NCBI RefSeq assembly: GCF_029227915.1
Contig: NC_079875.1
Coordinates: forward strand, 26,732,001 to 26,796,000
From: Hydractinia symbiolongicarpus
Taxonomy: Eukaryota; Cnidaria; Hydrozoa; Anthoathecata; Hydractiniidae
DNA length: 64,000 nucleotides
Direction: 5' to 3'
The notes beneath the pieces are model-generated. The model was not told the DNA's origin, did not search any database, and saw only the letters and a program-made list of their open reading frames with translations. Of this stretch, positions 1-10,864 are shown in pieces. Every line of letters begins with the position of its first letter. Position 1 is the first letter of the stretch. The position numbers were made by a program, and so were the translations under genes.

Positions 1-84
1 CTTCGCCCTAACAGACGAAACCGCAGGTACAATACAGGACAGCTATGTTGCGTACGTCATTATTGAAATTATTTACCCAGGTTA

Positions 85-365
85 GCCTCTTCAGTTCCTA
101 TTGGTACTGCCATCAAACGAGGTTCCTGCGAAGGGGGTCTTAGCGCATTTAAAGTTCTCATTTGAGCTACAAAAGTCGTGCAAGCACAGCAATCGCTCAA
201 CTAGAGAACCGTCTATAATATCAATCCTATTCTCGTCCTGAACGCTAAGAAGAAAGGATAGATTCACACTTTCATAGTCTCTGGCATGACTCGGCCAGGG
301 TTTGAACCCAAAACCTGCCGCTCTGGAAGCCAACGCTGTACCACAAGGCTATCAGTCACATGTTT
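85..365 (-). repeat. tRNA-derived SINE-like repeat
   Basis: Read on the minus strand, positions 330-343 resemble a pol III A box (TGGTACAGCGTTGG) and 295-309 contain a good B box (GGGTTCAAACCC core). A non-tRNA body follows. A diverged copy of the body and head lies at about 56,490-56,650, which makes this a dispersed repeat and not a tRNA gene. Spacing and clover-leaf pairing are too poor for a functional tRNA. Ends are approximate. Confidence 0.6.
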
Positions 366-3300
366 TATTCAACCAATTGTCTTCAAAAGAGGTAAGTTTC
401 TGTCATTTAAATAATCTGTTACGCTAAAGAATACTGCATGTTTTGTTGTTATTGTGTTGCAATAATATTTGTATTCGAACAGTACGTCTTATTTTATAGC
501 TTTTTCAAGACCAGTTTTATGACTAATTGATTTTTACACATTCAAATTAGGTAAGAATGCAAAATGTTGCCTGTTGCTGTTGAAATGTGTAACAGTAAAC
601 TTCCGAGTTTGTTAAGGAAATGCGACTTTACTTTTAGCAAAGTATAAGTATGGTATAGATTGACTATACATTCTGTGATGGAGATATAAAAACGCCGTCC
701 ATATAACCAAATGTTCCCCTTGATATTTCAATGTTTTTTGTATCAATTACGCGTCCTTTTATTCTCTCTGTTATTTTTCAGAAATGTTATTTTAAAATTC
801 TTTTTAACTGTTTTTTTTTTAATAATAGAAATGAAAGCATTATGTTATCGTTTTCTATAATTTCTGGAATTGTGACATCGTCAATTCTAACTGTCTGCAT
901 ACATGCATCTTTATCTGATAACACGATACCTCCAGTAATTAGAAATGTTTAAAATCAACATTGAATACGTGGGAACGTCTTGGAAACGTTTCTAGGACAT
1001 CACATACGGTGTGATTTAAAGACGTATATCTCCACTAAATGACATCGTCGCTCAATTATAACTAATACATTAATCTTAATAAGTTAGGACGTTTTTATGT
1101 CAGCTGGGCAGTTTCACTAAGTAAAAAGTTAAAAGGCGTCTTGAAATATCGTTTACAGGGGAAGATTACAGGCTACGATCGTTATTATTTAAAAGGTAAG
1201 AGCATTAACACATATGCCTACGATTTAAGAACAGTAATAAGATAATTTTAAAAAATCGATGAAATGGATGCCACACGAAAGACTTTCAGGCGGAAGAAAT
1301 TTCTGAAAAAACGCTCCAAGGTTGGATATATTCTTCACAGGCTACATTCTAGGTTTCGATTTTCAAAGGCTACTTTAAAAAATCGCACGCCGTTTATTGC
1401 ACTTCTGCGAGCATGCAAAGTTGTTAACAATGATTTTTATATTATAATATTTGTAGTTGTGGAGGTTTGTGGAGGGTAAACAAAAAATGCAAGCAGTTTC
1501 GTTAAATGTGACAAAAAGAGCGCTTGTAATGGAGTTGAGCCACAAGTTACTTTACACTTGTTAGAGCATAATGCTGCTAAGCAGAATTCAAGAAAATGTG
1601 CTTTAAGAGGGTCCTAGACATGGACTAAAAAAATGTCAAAAAGGCTATTTTTAAAGCCACAAATCAAAACCACATGTTTTGACTTTAACCTATATGATTT
1701 ATTTTTATGTGTCCGAAGTATTTTTTTACATTTTACTATTTTTAGATTTGCAAAAGTTTTTTGAGTATTTTTTCACATTGTTTATTTACACTTTATTATT
1801 GTTAACATAATTCTTGCCATTCTCAGCGAACAATTCGAAACCTATAAATCCAAATCTCAAGATTTTTTATAAATATTTTACAATTTTTAGATTTGCGAAA
1901 GTTTTTCCAGGCGAACAAAGTCGCAAAATAAAGTTCTCGCAATTATAAAAGAATAGCCAGTTTGACAGTTTGAATCCAGGCCCGGGATGTAATGTGTATT
2001 TGATGAATCTTTATCTCAGCAAATGTTATGGTGACAAGGCGTGTTTTGATGACATCGTCGTTTGTTGTAATCATAACTAATACATTAATCTTAACTAGCT
2101 TAACTAGATCCTAATCTTAACTAGATCCCGTTGAAGAATCCACTGATTTCTCATTTAATTCATGTAACAGATATACGTCCATTAAAAAAACAAACAATAC
2201 AGCAGTGCGAACATTACAATCTGCATTATTATATAAATGACCAAAAAATTGAAGGTATCCACCAACTGCAGTATAATGTGACATTTAAAATCTAAATCTA
2301 CTAATATTACTTGCTCTGATCCTCTGACAATGCCAAAATCATTCGGAAAGAAGTTTACCAAAGCATTTCAAACTACATCTCACCCATAATATATATCACT
2401 CAAAATGTCACATACAAAAAAAGTTGATAAAGGTCAAAAACAAATCTTTGTTAGCGTATATGTTAATTAAATATGTTAATTATATGTTAACTGGATTGGA
2501 TAAATTATAATGCAACAAAATATGTTTTTTATATATTGCATTCAGTCCTTTGTCACTAAACTTTAATACGTTAAGACGTTTCGGTTTCAGCTCCGAAATA
2601 AAAAGTTTGGTTTTGTTCTTATTGTAAAAATACTTAAAATCGTGTGCAATTATACACTGCGTTTTTTGGAAATTTAGTAGCAAATTAGGCATGAAGATAT
2701 TCTAGCGTCTTGTTTAGACAAATATTGTGAAAAAAGTAAGAGCAAAAATTATGCCAGCAAGGGGTTTGACTAATTTTTTTCTTATGTTACGCTACAAAAA
2801 TTTAATTTTTGAAAGTGAACTTTTTGCATGCGCAGCTCGAATATAAGGTCACCCAGGAACAGGTAAATGTCAATCGACAAATTAAACATCACGACGTCAA
2901 AAAAATTATTTCATGTTGATTGTTTATGCATTACGATCCTATACATTTTCTTATTCAGCCTTTCAAGCTTTACGCGATTGACAAATAATTTGTATACATT
3001 GGCGAACTTTTTCTGACGTGAGAAAAACTTCTAAACTCCTGTATCTTCTTAACCGTTCGTTGAAAGCACATGTTTCTATACATTACTTTGTTCAGCGTTC
3101 TACACAATAAATGCAGAGTCATTTGAGCACTTATTTTGACTCCTTTAATGTGCTCTTAATGACTCCCTAAAGAAGGTCCCCATAGGCACCGTTTTAAACG
3201 TCTACATTCGTTTTGAAAGAGGCATTTATATAAATTCTAACAAGCGGTTCTCGTGGAATAATTAACACCTACTGAAGATCTTTAAATATATATATCTCAT

Positions 3301-3700
3301 TCATTTTTTGGGTTCAATCAGAATAAATTTCAGAAAATTGATCTGGAAATCTCATAATTTCTAAACCAGAAAATAATTCCTGATAAAGAAATTTTTCCCT
3401 TTTCTTGTAACTTGACCCGAACTTTCTGATACATCGGGTTCTAAACAAAATATGTTACTGGCTCTTGCAATATTGCGTCCGGAACACACTGCGGTACTGC
3501 CAATGCAGAAACCCCAGGAAATGTTTTATCAAGGCGAAAATGAAACCGTTTGATCGACTACCATGGAACACGTGAGAACTTTGTTTTTTATACGATTCAT
3601 TGTACGATTCAACCGAAAGGGGCATCTAAAATTTTTCGCTTGCGAACCTAGGGGACTCAGTGCCACGCTCCGCAACACTTTCTATATTGATTATTTCTAG
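366..3700. other. AT-rich region without recognisable genes
   Basis: No reading frame here has recognisable domains; the open frames at 731-952, 1264-1479 and 2480-2692 are short and AT-driven. Two direct repeats are visible. A segment containing GACATCGTCG followed by TAACTAATACATTAATCTTAA occurs near 1,037-1,085 and again near 2,046-2,097. TTTTAGATTTGC(A/G)AAAGTTTTT occurs near 1,740 and 1,870. They may be edges of an old element. Confidence 0.6.
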
Positions 3701-3724
3701 GTTTTTGATATAAAACTTTCAGTT

Positions 3725-3823
3725 CTCCACCATAGAGTTTAATGAAGAAAAACTTCCGCTTTACTTTTATATCTTCAGGGATTTGAGTAAAGTATCAAGC
3801 AGCGCGAAATATTCTAAGTCAGT
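3725..3823 (+). promoter_or_regulatory. Helitron copy A core promoter (decayed TATA, intact initiator)
   Basis: The block starting CTCCACCATA is shared with 12,914 and 18,391. Here the TATA-like box reads TATCAA (3,793-3,798) and an initiator TCAGT lies at 3,819-3,823, with the A 28 nt downstream of the first T. The other two copies have TATAAA at the same distance. Promoter activity is inferred from the motif pair and its conservation. Confidence 0.6.
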
Positions 3824-3944
3824 AGTCGCTGGGTTGATATTTGTGGATCAACATTAAGGCTATTCAAAAAATAAGCTATATGAAAATGTGCCATTACATT
3901 TTACATTTACTCTAAAACATTTAAATTTTTTTAAATATATTTAG

Positions 3945-4553
3945 ATGTCACGTCGAACAAAAAGCGCAGTGTCCTTTTTTGATCATTTCCTGAAAGATTT
4001 CCTCAGACCATACGGTCCAGCAACCATTACCAATACTGCAACGGATGGGGATTGCGAAAAGAAATTAAAACTATTCACCTGCGAGTGGCTTAATAGACCA
4101 TCTGTCGCCTATTAGGAATTTGCAGCTACACTTGCCCCGAATAGGGATGTTGTTATATCAAAGCTGCCATCTTTCATAAAGAGTCCGATTTCCAATTTTG
4201 CGTTCGATAGAGTGACGGCCGTAAATAATGCAATTGGACCCCTTAACAATAAATTGGATAGTGAGAAAGCAAATAGTATGCAGTACAAAAAGGCTGCAAT
4301 TGCCATAACAGGTGTTCAAGAAGATGAAGAAAAAGAAGAACGATTTGAGCAATACATTAACGACGTGATGTGCATAGGTGCTAGCCTGTATCTAGCAGCC
4401 TTACATTTAAAAGTTGCCAAGTACGTCCATTTCCATCTGGACAATATTTCAAAGGCTGGAGGATCAGATAAGCCAGAATGGAAATATTTTAAATGTACTC
4501 CATCGTTAAATAATTACATAAGAATTGCTACCGGAACATATGATTTTACATAA
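3945..4553 (+). pseudogene. Helitron upstream ORF, copy A (one nonsense codon)
   Basis: This ORF of about 202 codons begins with ATG directly after an AG acceptor (tttag|ATG), as in copy B, so a 5'-UTR intron probably precedes it. Recognisable stretches, in order, are FFDHF, RPYGPAT, CEWLNRPSV, a Lys/Glu-rich middle, and YLAALHLKVAKYVHFHL. A single in-frame TAG at 4,113-4,115 replaces the Ser codon seen in copy C; the rest of the frame is open to 4,553. The last residues differ from copy C because sequence matching C's 19,526 joins directly after GGAACA, which removes about 440 bp and the normal splice donor. I do not recognise the family. It recurs upstream of Rep sequences and is therefore probably an accessory protein of the element, which is an inference. 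Confidence 0.65.
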
Positions 4554-5605
4554 TTTATTAGTGTGAAATTTAAATGTTGCATGTAATTGTACTGCTGCAT
4601 ATGTTCATAATGTAGGAACTATCTGGAAGTGCATCAGATAATAATAAAGGATCAATTTGTGGACAAAATTTTCCAAAAAAAATAGTACGTCTATCTATCA
4701 TATTATTTTTGATATAAGTTCAAGTATTCTTACAACATTTTAGCAATTATCGGACAGTGAATCAGCAGAAGAAGTCGTACCAACCACTTTGAACTGCTTA
4801 ATGCATTCATAACTTTATAACATCTTAAACTTCAAATAGACTACCGAATATAGGTATGTATAATATATATAAAATATAAAAAAAGGATTTATTTGGACGA
4901 AAGAAATGTGTTCACATTAAAGTTACCAAAAAGAAGAAAAAGGACAAATAATTTAAAAATATATTGTAAATAAATAAACAAAGACATGTTATGTAAACGA
5001 AACAATGAGTTTTTTCTATTAACGTGTACTTAGTATTACATGAAATGTTGCACTTGCAAAAATATTTTAAGAAAATGTCCTTTTACATTCATTTTTTTTT
5101 AACTAAAGAACTACTCATGTTTTTTTAGTGTATCAACATATGAATATATAAAGTAATATAACTATATATTCTTGATTATACATAATTACGTTACCAGGCA
5201 AGTTGAGACAAATTCACCAGTATTTCATTTTTTATCAGTACTACCTTTGCTACTTTTTCTGCTTTTCGTATCATTTCTTTTAGAAAATATGCAAGACTGT
5301 AGCTATTTCTGAAAAAATCGGAAAACATATGTTCTTGTGCCACATAAGAATGTAACTACTTTATTAAAATTTTAAATTTATTTGCAATGTCGTGAAATTG
5401 TAGTTGTATATTTTCTTATGTTTAGTATGAACAGAAAGATCAGGAAAATATAGAAAAAAAGAAGAATTTCAACGTATATTTAATATCAATGCCACTTCCA
5501 AATCTTTAACCAACTGGATAAAATTCAAATCAGAAACATACTGTAGCAAGTGTTCATTGTTGATTAAAATGCACACTAAAAACGTCTACCACGGAATTAC
5601 TTGGA

Positions 5606-6376
5606 ATGACATATGAACAGCAGAATATATTACGCATTTTTGATATTGACATTGGAAAATATGAAAGAAAGCAGCATGGATACAGAGTAAAAACATGCAG
5701 CTTTTCATTAATAAAGACAGACTTAACCGTTGAAGAAAAAATTTCTTCCTTGCAAGATGAAACGGAAAAAAACAATTGCAAGAAGCTTTTACATTTCTAA
5801 TGAACAATAATGACTCTTACTACCGCTGAATTAATTTATGTACAAATAATGTAAAATAAATATTATCACGACTTGATGTTAAATGGAAAAAAGATACCGT
5901 TTTGGGAAGTATTTTCTTTAAGGGGAATAGAAAGTGCAGTATGGCAAATCATGTACTACACAAAGTCACTGTTTGAAAGCTTAATTGATGGTGGTTCATC
6001 ACACTTGTCAGCAAACAAATTATTTATGATAAAATGTAAAAATGCAATATTGTATTTTTTAATTCATTTTGAGTTACTACAGTATCAATTTGATACGTAC
6101 ATGTACAAGACCATATCAGGTTAGTAATTCGTGTGTTATTTTACATAAAACGAAACTACATTCTCTAAATTGACCATACTAATTAATGATTTTCTTGGTG
6201 CAATAGCCAGTGGCAGAAATATGGGTACAACGCCAAAAGAACCTCTCAGTACTAAATGGTTCTCACCGCAATACTGGCAATGGCAACATGCATTTCTTAT
6301 TGATGCTGTCAGTCAATTTGGGTATCCTAATATGTTCATTACAATATCTCTATCAGATCATGGAGTTTATAGTTAG
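5606..6376 (+). pseudogene. Helitron copy A: accessory region and start of Rep
   Basis: Open segments at 5,606-5,800, 5,873-6,124 and 6,170-6,376 align in order with copy C at 20,938-21,715. The first carries MTYEQQNILRIFDIDIGKY, which resembles the conserved block upstream of Rep in Helitron proteins. The third carries STKWFSPQYWQWQHAFLIDA and YPNMFITIS, typical of the Helitron-like N-terminal (Rep) domain. Intron boundaries survive near 6,120-6,205. Copy A keeps a KIPFW stretch (about 5,890) that copy C has lost. Upstream, at 5,410-5,600, at least four deletions of about 26-55 nt relative to copy C remove most of the Cys-rich finger. Coding sense stops near 6,355, where antisense LINE sequence begins. 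Confidence 0.72.
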
Positions 6377-7790
6377 TGGTAGAGCATATATTTGAATATG
6401 GTCATTAAATAGTAACTTATTGTCAATAGTAATTCCTAACGAAACCACACTATTAGTCTTTTTGTTGGAAATTTGATTTATCTGTAATGTTATCGGCTGC
6501 CTTACTTTTCGGCTTAAGATCATAAATTAAAATTTTTCAGGATTTGCTTTAAGTGAGTAAATTTTAAACCACTCCAGTAAATGTTTTGTATCGTGAAGCA
6601 GGCGGTTAGTTACAACGGATCGCAAGAATAAAGGAGTTGCCATCAGCGAAGTTTCATATATCAGTTTTTTCAACGAAAAAAAAAGGTCGTTAATGTAGAT
6701 ATTGGAAACCAATCGCTCAAAGAAGCACCGATTTTTGCTCTCTGTTTGCGAGAGGATAAATAATCCAGTATAAGTTGAAGGCTACTTTTGCTTAGACCTA
6801 AGCTTCAAGTTTAGCTATGATTAAGTCATGGGGTAAGCAGTCGTAAGCTTTAGACAAATTTATTAGTATTGTCCCCACAAAGCTTCTATTATCTAATTCA
6901 CGTTTCCAAGCTTGTAATAATTTAAAGAGAGCGTGTTGTGTCGAATGCGTTTTCCTAAACCACAAAAAGGTTCTTTAGTAGGGGTTCAATATAATTTGAT
7001 AGTTGTTTGCACAAAAGTTTTTCGTAGACCTTCGACAGAAGAGGTAAAATACTAATTGGCCGATAATTCGATTTTACTGTCTTGTCACCCTTTTTGAATA
7101 TGGGAATTATATTTTCCTCTTTCAGGCAATTTGGAAAGCGACTATTTTTTATATCCTCGTTTATACAATCACGAAGTTTTTTAAAGCATTGACCAGACTC
7201 TTTCAGAATTTTTACACGAATTTCACCATTTGTAGCTTTTTTTGTAGATGTATTTTTAATAACTTCTATGAATTCGTTTAGTGTTACTGGATTAAATGCA
7301 AATTTATGATTTATGGAAAAATTACTTTTTATAGCTACTATACTGGGATGGTTTGCATATTTTCTGGTGATGGTACCTACCTCATCTGAAGGTTCGTTTT
7401 CTGGAACTATGGGCCATTTGTAACGGCCCAATGAGTTCACAATATTTTCAAGAAAGGAATTAAAAATAACGGCAATGTCTTTATTTTCCATTATAATTTT
7501 ATCGTTTTCAATTAATATAATATTAGCATCACCCATTGCACGCTTATTAGAAAAATATGGTTTAATTGTTTGCTAGAAAGGTTTTGTGTTTTTACGAATA
7601 TCAAGTTTACTAAAGTAGTCTAATTTAGCGAGTTTGTTAAGTTTTACCACATGGTTACGTTGTTTGTTAAAGCTTCTAATGTGCGACGTGTTTTTTGTTT
7701 TATGGACACGATTTTTAAATTGAGATCGTTTCATTATGGCCTGACGTAACGCCTTGTTCTTGTGTGGTTTTTAATTACCACGTATTATTT
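6370..7790 (-). pseudogene. LINE reverse transcriptase remnant
   Basis: The linker (KPHKNKALRQAIMKRS at about 7,770) leads into a 193-codon open segment (7,536-6,955) with NYRPISILPLLSKVYEKLL, the standard N-terminal RT block. Frames further on give HSTQHALF, LSKAYDCLPHDLIIAKLEA and RKQRAKIG (6,950-6,730). Two defects hit the catalytic core. The PQGS-x-LGPLLF block is missing between SLSDW and NIYINDLFF (about 6,710). The catalytic FADD reads FADG (codons at 6,639-6,650), next to a stop. Frames then continue with LLEWFKIYSLKANPEKF and an ITIDNKL segment. The enzyme is certainly inactive. Confidence 0.82.
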
Positions 7791-7797
7791 TAGCTTT

Positions 7798-8470
7798 TTA
7801 AGGAGCATGTTTTTCAAGCACAGTGACATAGTTTGTTTGGAATGTTTCATATTGTTTATCTCTATTTTTCATTGCATTTTTTAAGCCTTGCTGAAAAAAC
7901 TCTTTATTAAATTTCTTGTAACACATGTAGGTTATAATTTTAACCCTTTCTAAAATAATGTTTTCAACATTGAGTAAATCATTTTTGGTGATGATCACTG
8001 ATACCAGTTTCATAAGATAGATTCACAAGTAGTATTTTCAAACGAATACTTTCGATCTGTGAGGATTAAATTAATTTTTGAGCCTGGGCCTTTAAAACAT
8101 GTGTCGCCTTTAATCAAGTTGACTAAATTTTGTGAAGACATAAAGTTTTTCATATTTACTTGGTTTGGTATTAGATTAAAATCTCCCATCAATATAAAGT
8201 TATCGTAAATGCGAGAGAGATGATCAAGTAAATTTAATAATGCCTCAAGGAAGTATCCATTGTTTTAAGAAGGAGGTTTGTAAATTGATATAACTAGCCT
8301 TTTTCTTTCCTTAATTTAATTTCAAAATTTCGCGTAGACAAGTAAACCACCACTTTTGTTACCAACATTAAAGCGATAATGTGTGTGAAAACCAGGGATT
8401 TTAAGCTGAGAGCTTGGGAAAGACATGTGAATTTTCGTCTCAGCAATTGATGAAATATCTACGTTTTCAC
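7798..8470 (-). pseudogene. LINE APE-type endonuclease remnant
   Basis: Minus-strand frames show the endonuclease motifs in order: AETKIHMSFPSSQLKIPGF near 8,458-8,400 (the catalytic Glu lies in the ETK motif), RFNVGNKSGGLLVYARNF near 8,375-8,330, MMGDFNLIP at about 8,190, and KINLILTDR followed by a terminal segment near 8,010. In the family this enzyme nicks target DNA to prime reverse transcription. The reading frame is broken by stops at about 8,270 and near 8,010, so the protein cannot be made as one chain. It continues into the linker and RT of the same LINE. Confidence 0.78.
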
Positions 8471-8510
8471 CACGCTGAGTTAGTGGAGTTTAGACTAGGT
8501 ACATCTAATT

Positions 8511-9340
8511 TAGATTCAGTGATTTCTACATATTCATAATGAATCTAAACAATTAATATTATTTGCAAACACAGAGTATCCATGCATGTTTAAATGGAGC
8601 TTTTTTCTGTTTAAACACGATTCATACCTTTACTTTTACAATCGTCACCAGCGTCGTATGAAACATTTCCCCTCGTTGTTCTCACCATAAATAGGTTCTT
8701 TACAAGATTTTTTCACTGTCAACGTTTTGCTAATACTGTGGTCTACCGATGTGTAGGTGTCATTACTCCGATTCAACCTCTTCGTCAATTTTCCTACTTC
8801 AACTAAACGTGATGAAGACTTGCGTACAACATCTAAGTTTAAATTTGATTAAAATTTATCTTTGAGTTTACAACCTGCTTTTGCTTTCTTTTGCTGTAAC
8901 ACAGCTTCCTGTACTTGATCATTTATATCTTGATCCAATTTCTGACCAATAAAGCACTGTAGTTCTGAATTATATTCATCGTCAATATTTTCTACGTCTT
9001 GAATGAGGCCTTGATGGATGTATTGCTACAATTCTCCAAAAGCTGTTCTGCTATATTGATGGCATAGTTAAGCCACAATTTCTACTGCATCTGATTTCTT
9101 TTGAAGATGCTGTCAAGGTGGGTTAAAAACTTACCTGAATCCAAGAAGCAGCGTCCGTTTTCTTTTTACATGCTGTAAAACAATTTGGTTTCCCCACCCT
9201 TTTTATAACTATAAGTCCTTAAGGATAGACGTTTCCGCAGGTACTTTTTTATCAACAAAAAAAATTTAATGCTTTACTTTTTTTCAGTTTTAAATGAAAA
9301 AAATAGTCAAATGTGTCGGACTTAGAACAAATAGCAACCT
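8511..9340. other. No recognisable gene between LINE and Rep exon
   Basis: Open frames here are short and show no recognisable motif. The left part may be LINE 5' UTR. The right part should, by position, be Helitron intron or exon matching copy C's 21,720-21,880, but I could not align it by eye. Confidence 0.4.
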
Positions 9341-9354
9341 TGATTGTAGCGCTG

Positions 9355-9625
9355 TGCATAATATACATATTATGTACATTCTGGAACAAGTAATAAGTGG
9401 GTATACGACCGGCAGCAATAGTCAAAAGTGGAAGAATTTGCTCTCTTCGATGTTATTTTGCTAGAAAAAGGAATACCAACGATAACCCCTTATTTCTACC
9501 GTTTTGAATGCCAGAAAAGAGAAACGATCCACTTACATCTTCTCCTGTGGATTCAAAAAATCAAAGACCTAGCGTTGAATCGAATTAAGTGGACCATGTA
9601 TTCAAACAATTCATCCATAGTCTAG
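9355..9625 (+). pseudogene. Helitron Rep segment with intact HUH motif (copy A)
   Basis: Two frames align with copy C's Rep. The stretch at about 9,376-9,432 gives ILEQVISGYTTGSNSQKWK, matching ILEQIVRGYLCGSNTNRWK of copy C. The 9,428-9,625 frame then gives YFYRFECQKRETIHLHLLLW. The HLH (His-hydrophobic-His) is the metal-binding HUH motif of Rep nucleases, which nick and join DNA during rolling-circle transposition. Copy C lacks exactly this motif. The segment stops at 9,625, so the downstream tyrosine region and helicase are absent. It is more diverged from copy C than the 5.6-6.3 kb part, and may belong to a different subfamily joined here. Confidence 0.72.
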
Positions 9626-9805
9626 AGCGTATGTTTTAAAAATTTTTAACCTCATATAATAGGATAATTGAATGGACAACAAATGCTATTAAAATGTTGC
9701 AAAATTAGTAAGCGCCGTTAGTGCAGGCATTATCTCTCTTATCACATTATGCTAATAGAACAGTACACAACGTACTGCGTTGTTGCAACTACCAGTACGT
9801 TGTTG

Positions 9806-10429
9806 AGACTAACTCTTCCCTTTCTCAGCTATATAGTTAATAAAGTTGTTGTGAGACTAACTCTTCCCTTTCTCAGCTATATAGTTAATAAAGTTGTTGT
9901 GAGACTAACTCTTCCCTTTCTCAGCTATATAGTTAATAAAGTTGTTGTGAGACTAACTCTTCCCTTTCTCAGCTATATAGTTAATAAAGTTGTTGTGAGA
10001 CTAACTCTTCCCTTTCTCAGCTATATAGTTAATAAAGTTGTTGTGAGACTAACTCTTCCCTTTCTCAGCTATATAGTTAATAAAGTTGTTGTGAGACTAA
10101 CTCTTCCCTTTCTCAGCTATATAGTTAATAAAGTTGTTGTGAGACTAACTCTTCCCTTTCTCAGCTATATAGTTAATAAAGTTGTTGTGAGACTAACTCT
10201 TCCCTTTCTCAGCTATATAGTTAATAAAGTTGTTGTGAGACTAACTCTTCCCTTTCTCAGCTATATAGTTAATAAAGTTGTTGTGAGACTAACTCTTCCC
10301 TTTCTCAGCTATATAGTTAATAAAGTTGTTGTGAGACTAACTCTTCCCTTTCTCAGCTATATAGTTAATAAAGTTGTTGTGAGACTAACTCTTCCCTTTC
10401 TCAGCTATATAGTTAATAAAGTTGTTGTG
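9806..10429 (+). repeat. 48-bp minisatellite, 13 identical copies
   Basis: The unit starts AGACTAACTCTTCCCTTTCT and continues through CAGCTATATAGTTAATAAAG to TTGTTGTG. Thirteen units fit the 624 bp exactly and I see no difference between them. A partial unit and two extra CTATATAG copies follow to about 10,465. Because 48 is divisible by three and the unit has no stop in one frame, a spurious 233-codon frame runs through it. The palindrome CTATATAG recurs in every unit. Identity of all copies points to recent expansion or homogenisation. It lies just after a Rep fragment; tandem arrays inside Helitrons are known, but a link here is inference. Confidence 0.95.
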
Positions 10430-10648
10430 AGACTAACTCTTGCTATATAGTTTGCTATATAGTTAAGTAATTTCTTCCTAGCCTAAAAGTGTAACAGCTG
10501 TTAGACCAGCAGGGCAGGAATGCATATAATTTTACAGTTGCACATTATACCGGGAAGTTTACAGTAAATTCTAGTTAACAGAGCTTTTTTAAGGATATCA
10601 AATTTACCTAGATTTAAGGAAATATCTCCAGACGCCTCTGTATTAGCA

Positions 10649-10864
10649 ATGCAGCAGTCTGTCTTGGACGCTATATCCCATGGGCCAGTGACAGATTTTA
10701 TCCGTATCAATATACGAACACCATTGCGAAGTCGAGAAAAAATCCTACCAAGCATGTTGCATGAGCTAAAAGAAAACGACCATTTCGCAGTTTATGACCT
10801 AACCCAAGTTACTAAATGTTCCGTGGCATTCGTCGATGGACAAAGCATGAAAGGATGTAGATAA
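10649..10864 (+). CDS. Unrecognised 71-codon ORF, possible exon
   Basis: The frame from ATG at 10,649 has a balanced, non-repetitive composition unlike the AT-driven frames around it (segments such as HGPVTDFIRINIRTPLRSRE and HFAVYDLTQVTKCSVAF). I do not recognise it. Upstream there is no continuous frame beyond about 10,600, so if real it is an exon or the remnant of a longer gene. It lies about 200 bp beyond the 48-bp array and downstream of Rep fragment A, so it could belong to that element. Confidence 0.3.
   Translation: MQQSVLDAISHGPVTDFIRINIRTPLRSREKILPSMLHELKENDHFAVYDLTQVTKCSVAFVDGQSMKGCR

Larger units (their letters stand above)
6355..8510 (-). mobile_element. Jockey/CR1-like LINE, defective and lacking its 3' end
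   Basis: A non-LTR retrotransposon read right to left: an APE-type endonuclease (about 8,470-7,990), a linker (7,790-7,540) and reverse transcriptase (7,536-6,355). It abuts Helitron copy A at about 6,355, inside the conserved post-RT segment (ITIDNKL, then NYKLHDL). The element therefore lacks its 3' end and tail, contrary to the usual 5' truncation of LINE insertions. I saw no target duplication. The 5' limit is approximate. Confidence 0.8.
3720..9625 (+). mobile_element. Helitron-type element, copy A (defective)
   Basis: This is a rolling-circle element recognised by its order of parts: promoter (3,720-3,850), upstream ORF (3,945-4,553), micro-exon remnants (4,610-4,800), zinc-finger/accessory region (5,606-6,124) and Rep segments (6,170-6,360 and 9,355-9,625). 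An antisense LINE separates the two Rep segments. Between 4,540 and 6,370 it is very close to copy C (19,526-21,720) but carries several small internal deletions. The upstream ORF is clearly more diverged from copy C, so the copy looks mosaic. Terminal sequences (5' TC, 3' hairpin plus CTRR) were not located with confidence, so the outer limits are those of recognisable homology. Confidence 0.7.

Noticed and set aside
9806-10429. CRISPR-like array
   Set aside because: Direct tandem repeats with no unique spacers, in a eukaryotic context.
9749-10450. 233-codon open frame of repeating 16-residue units
   Set aside because: It is the translation of the 48-bp minisatellite; nothing but repeat length keeps it open.
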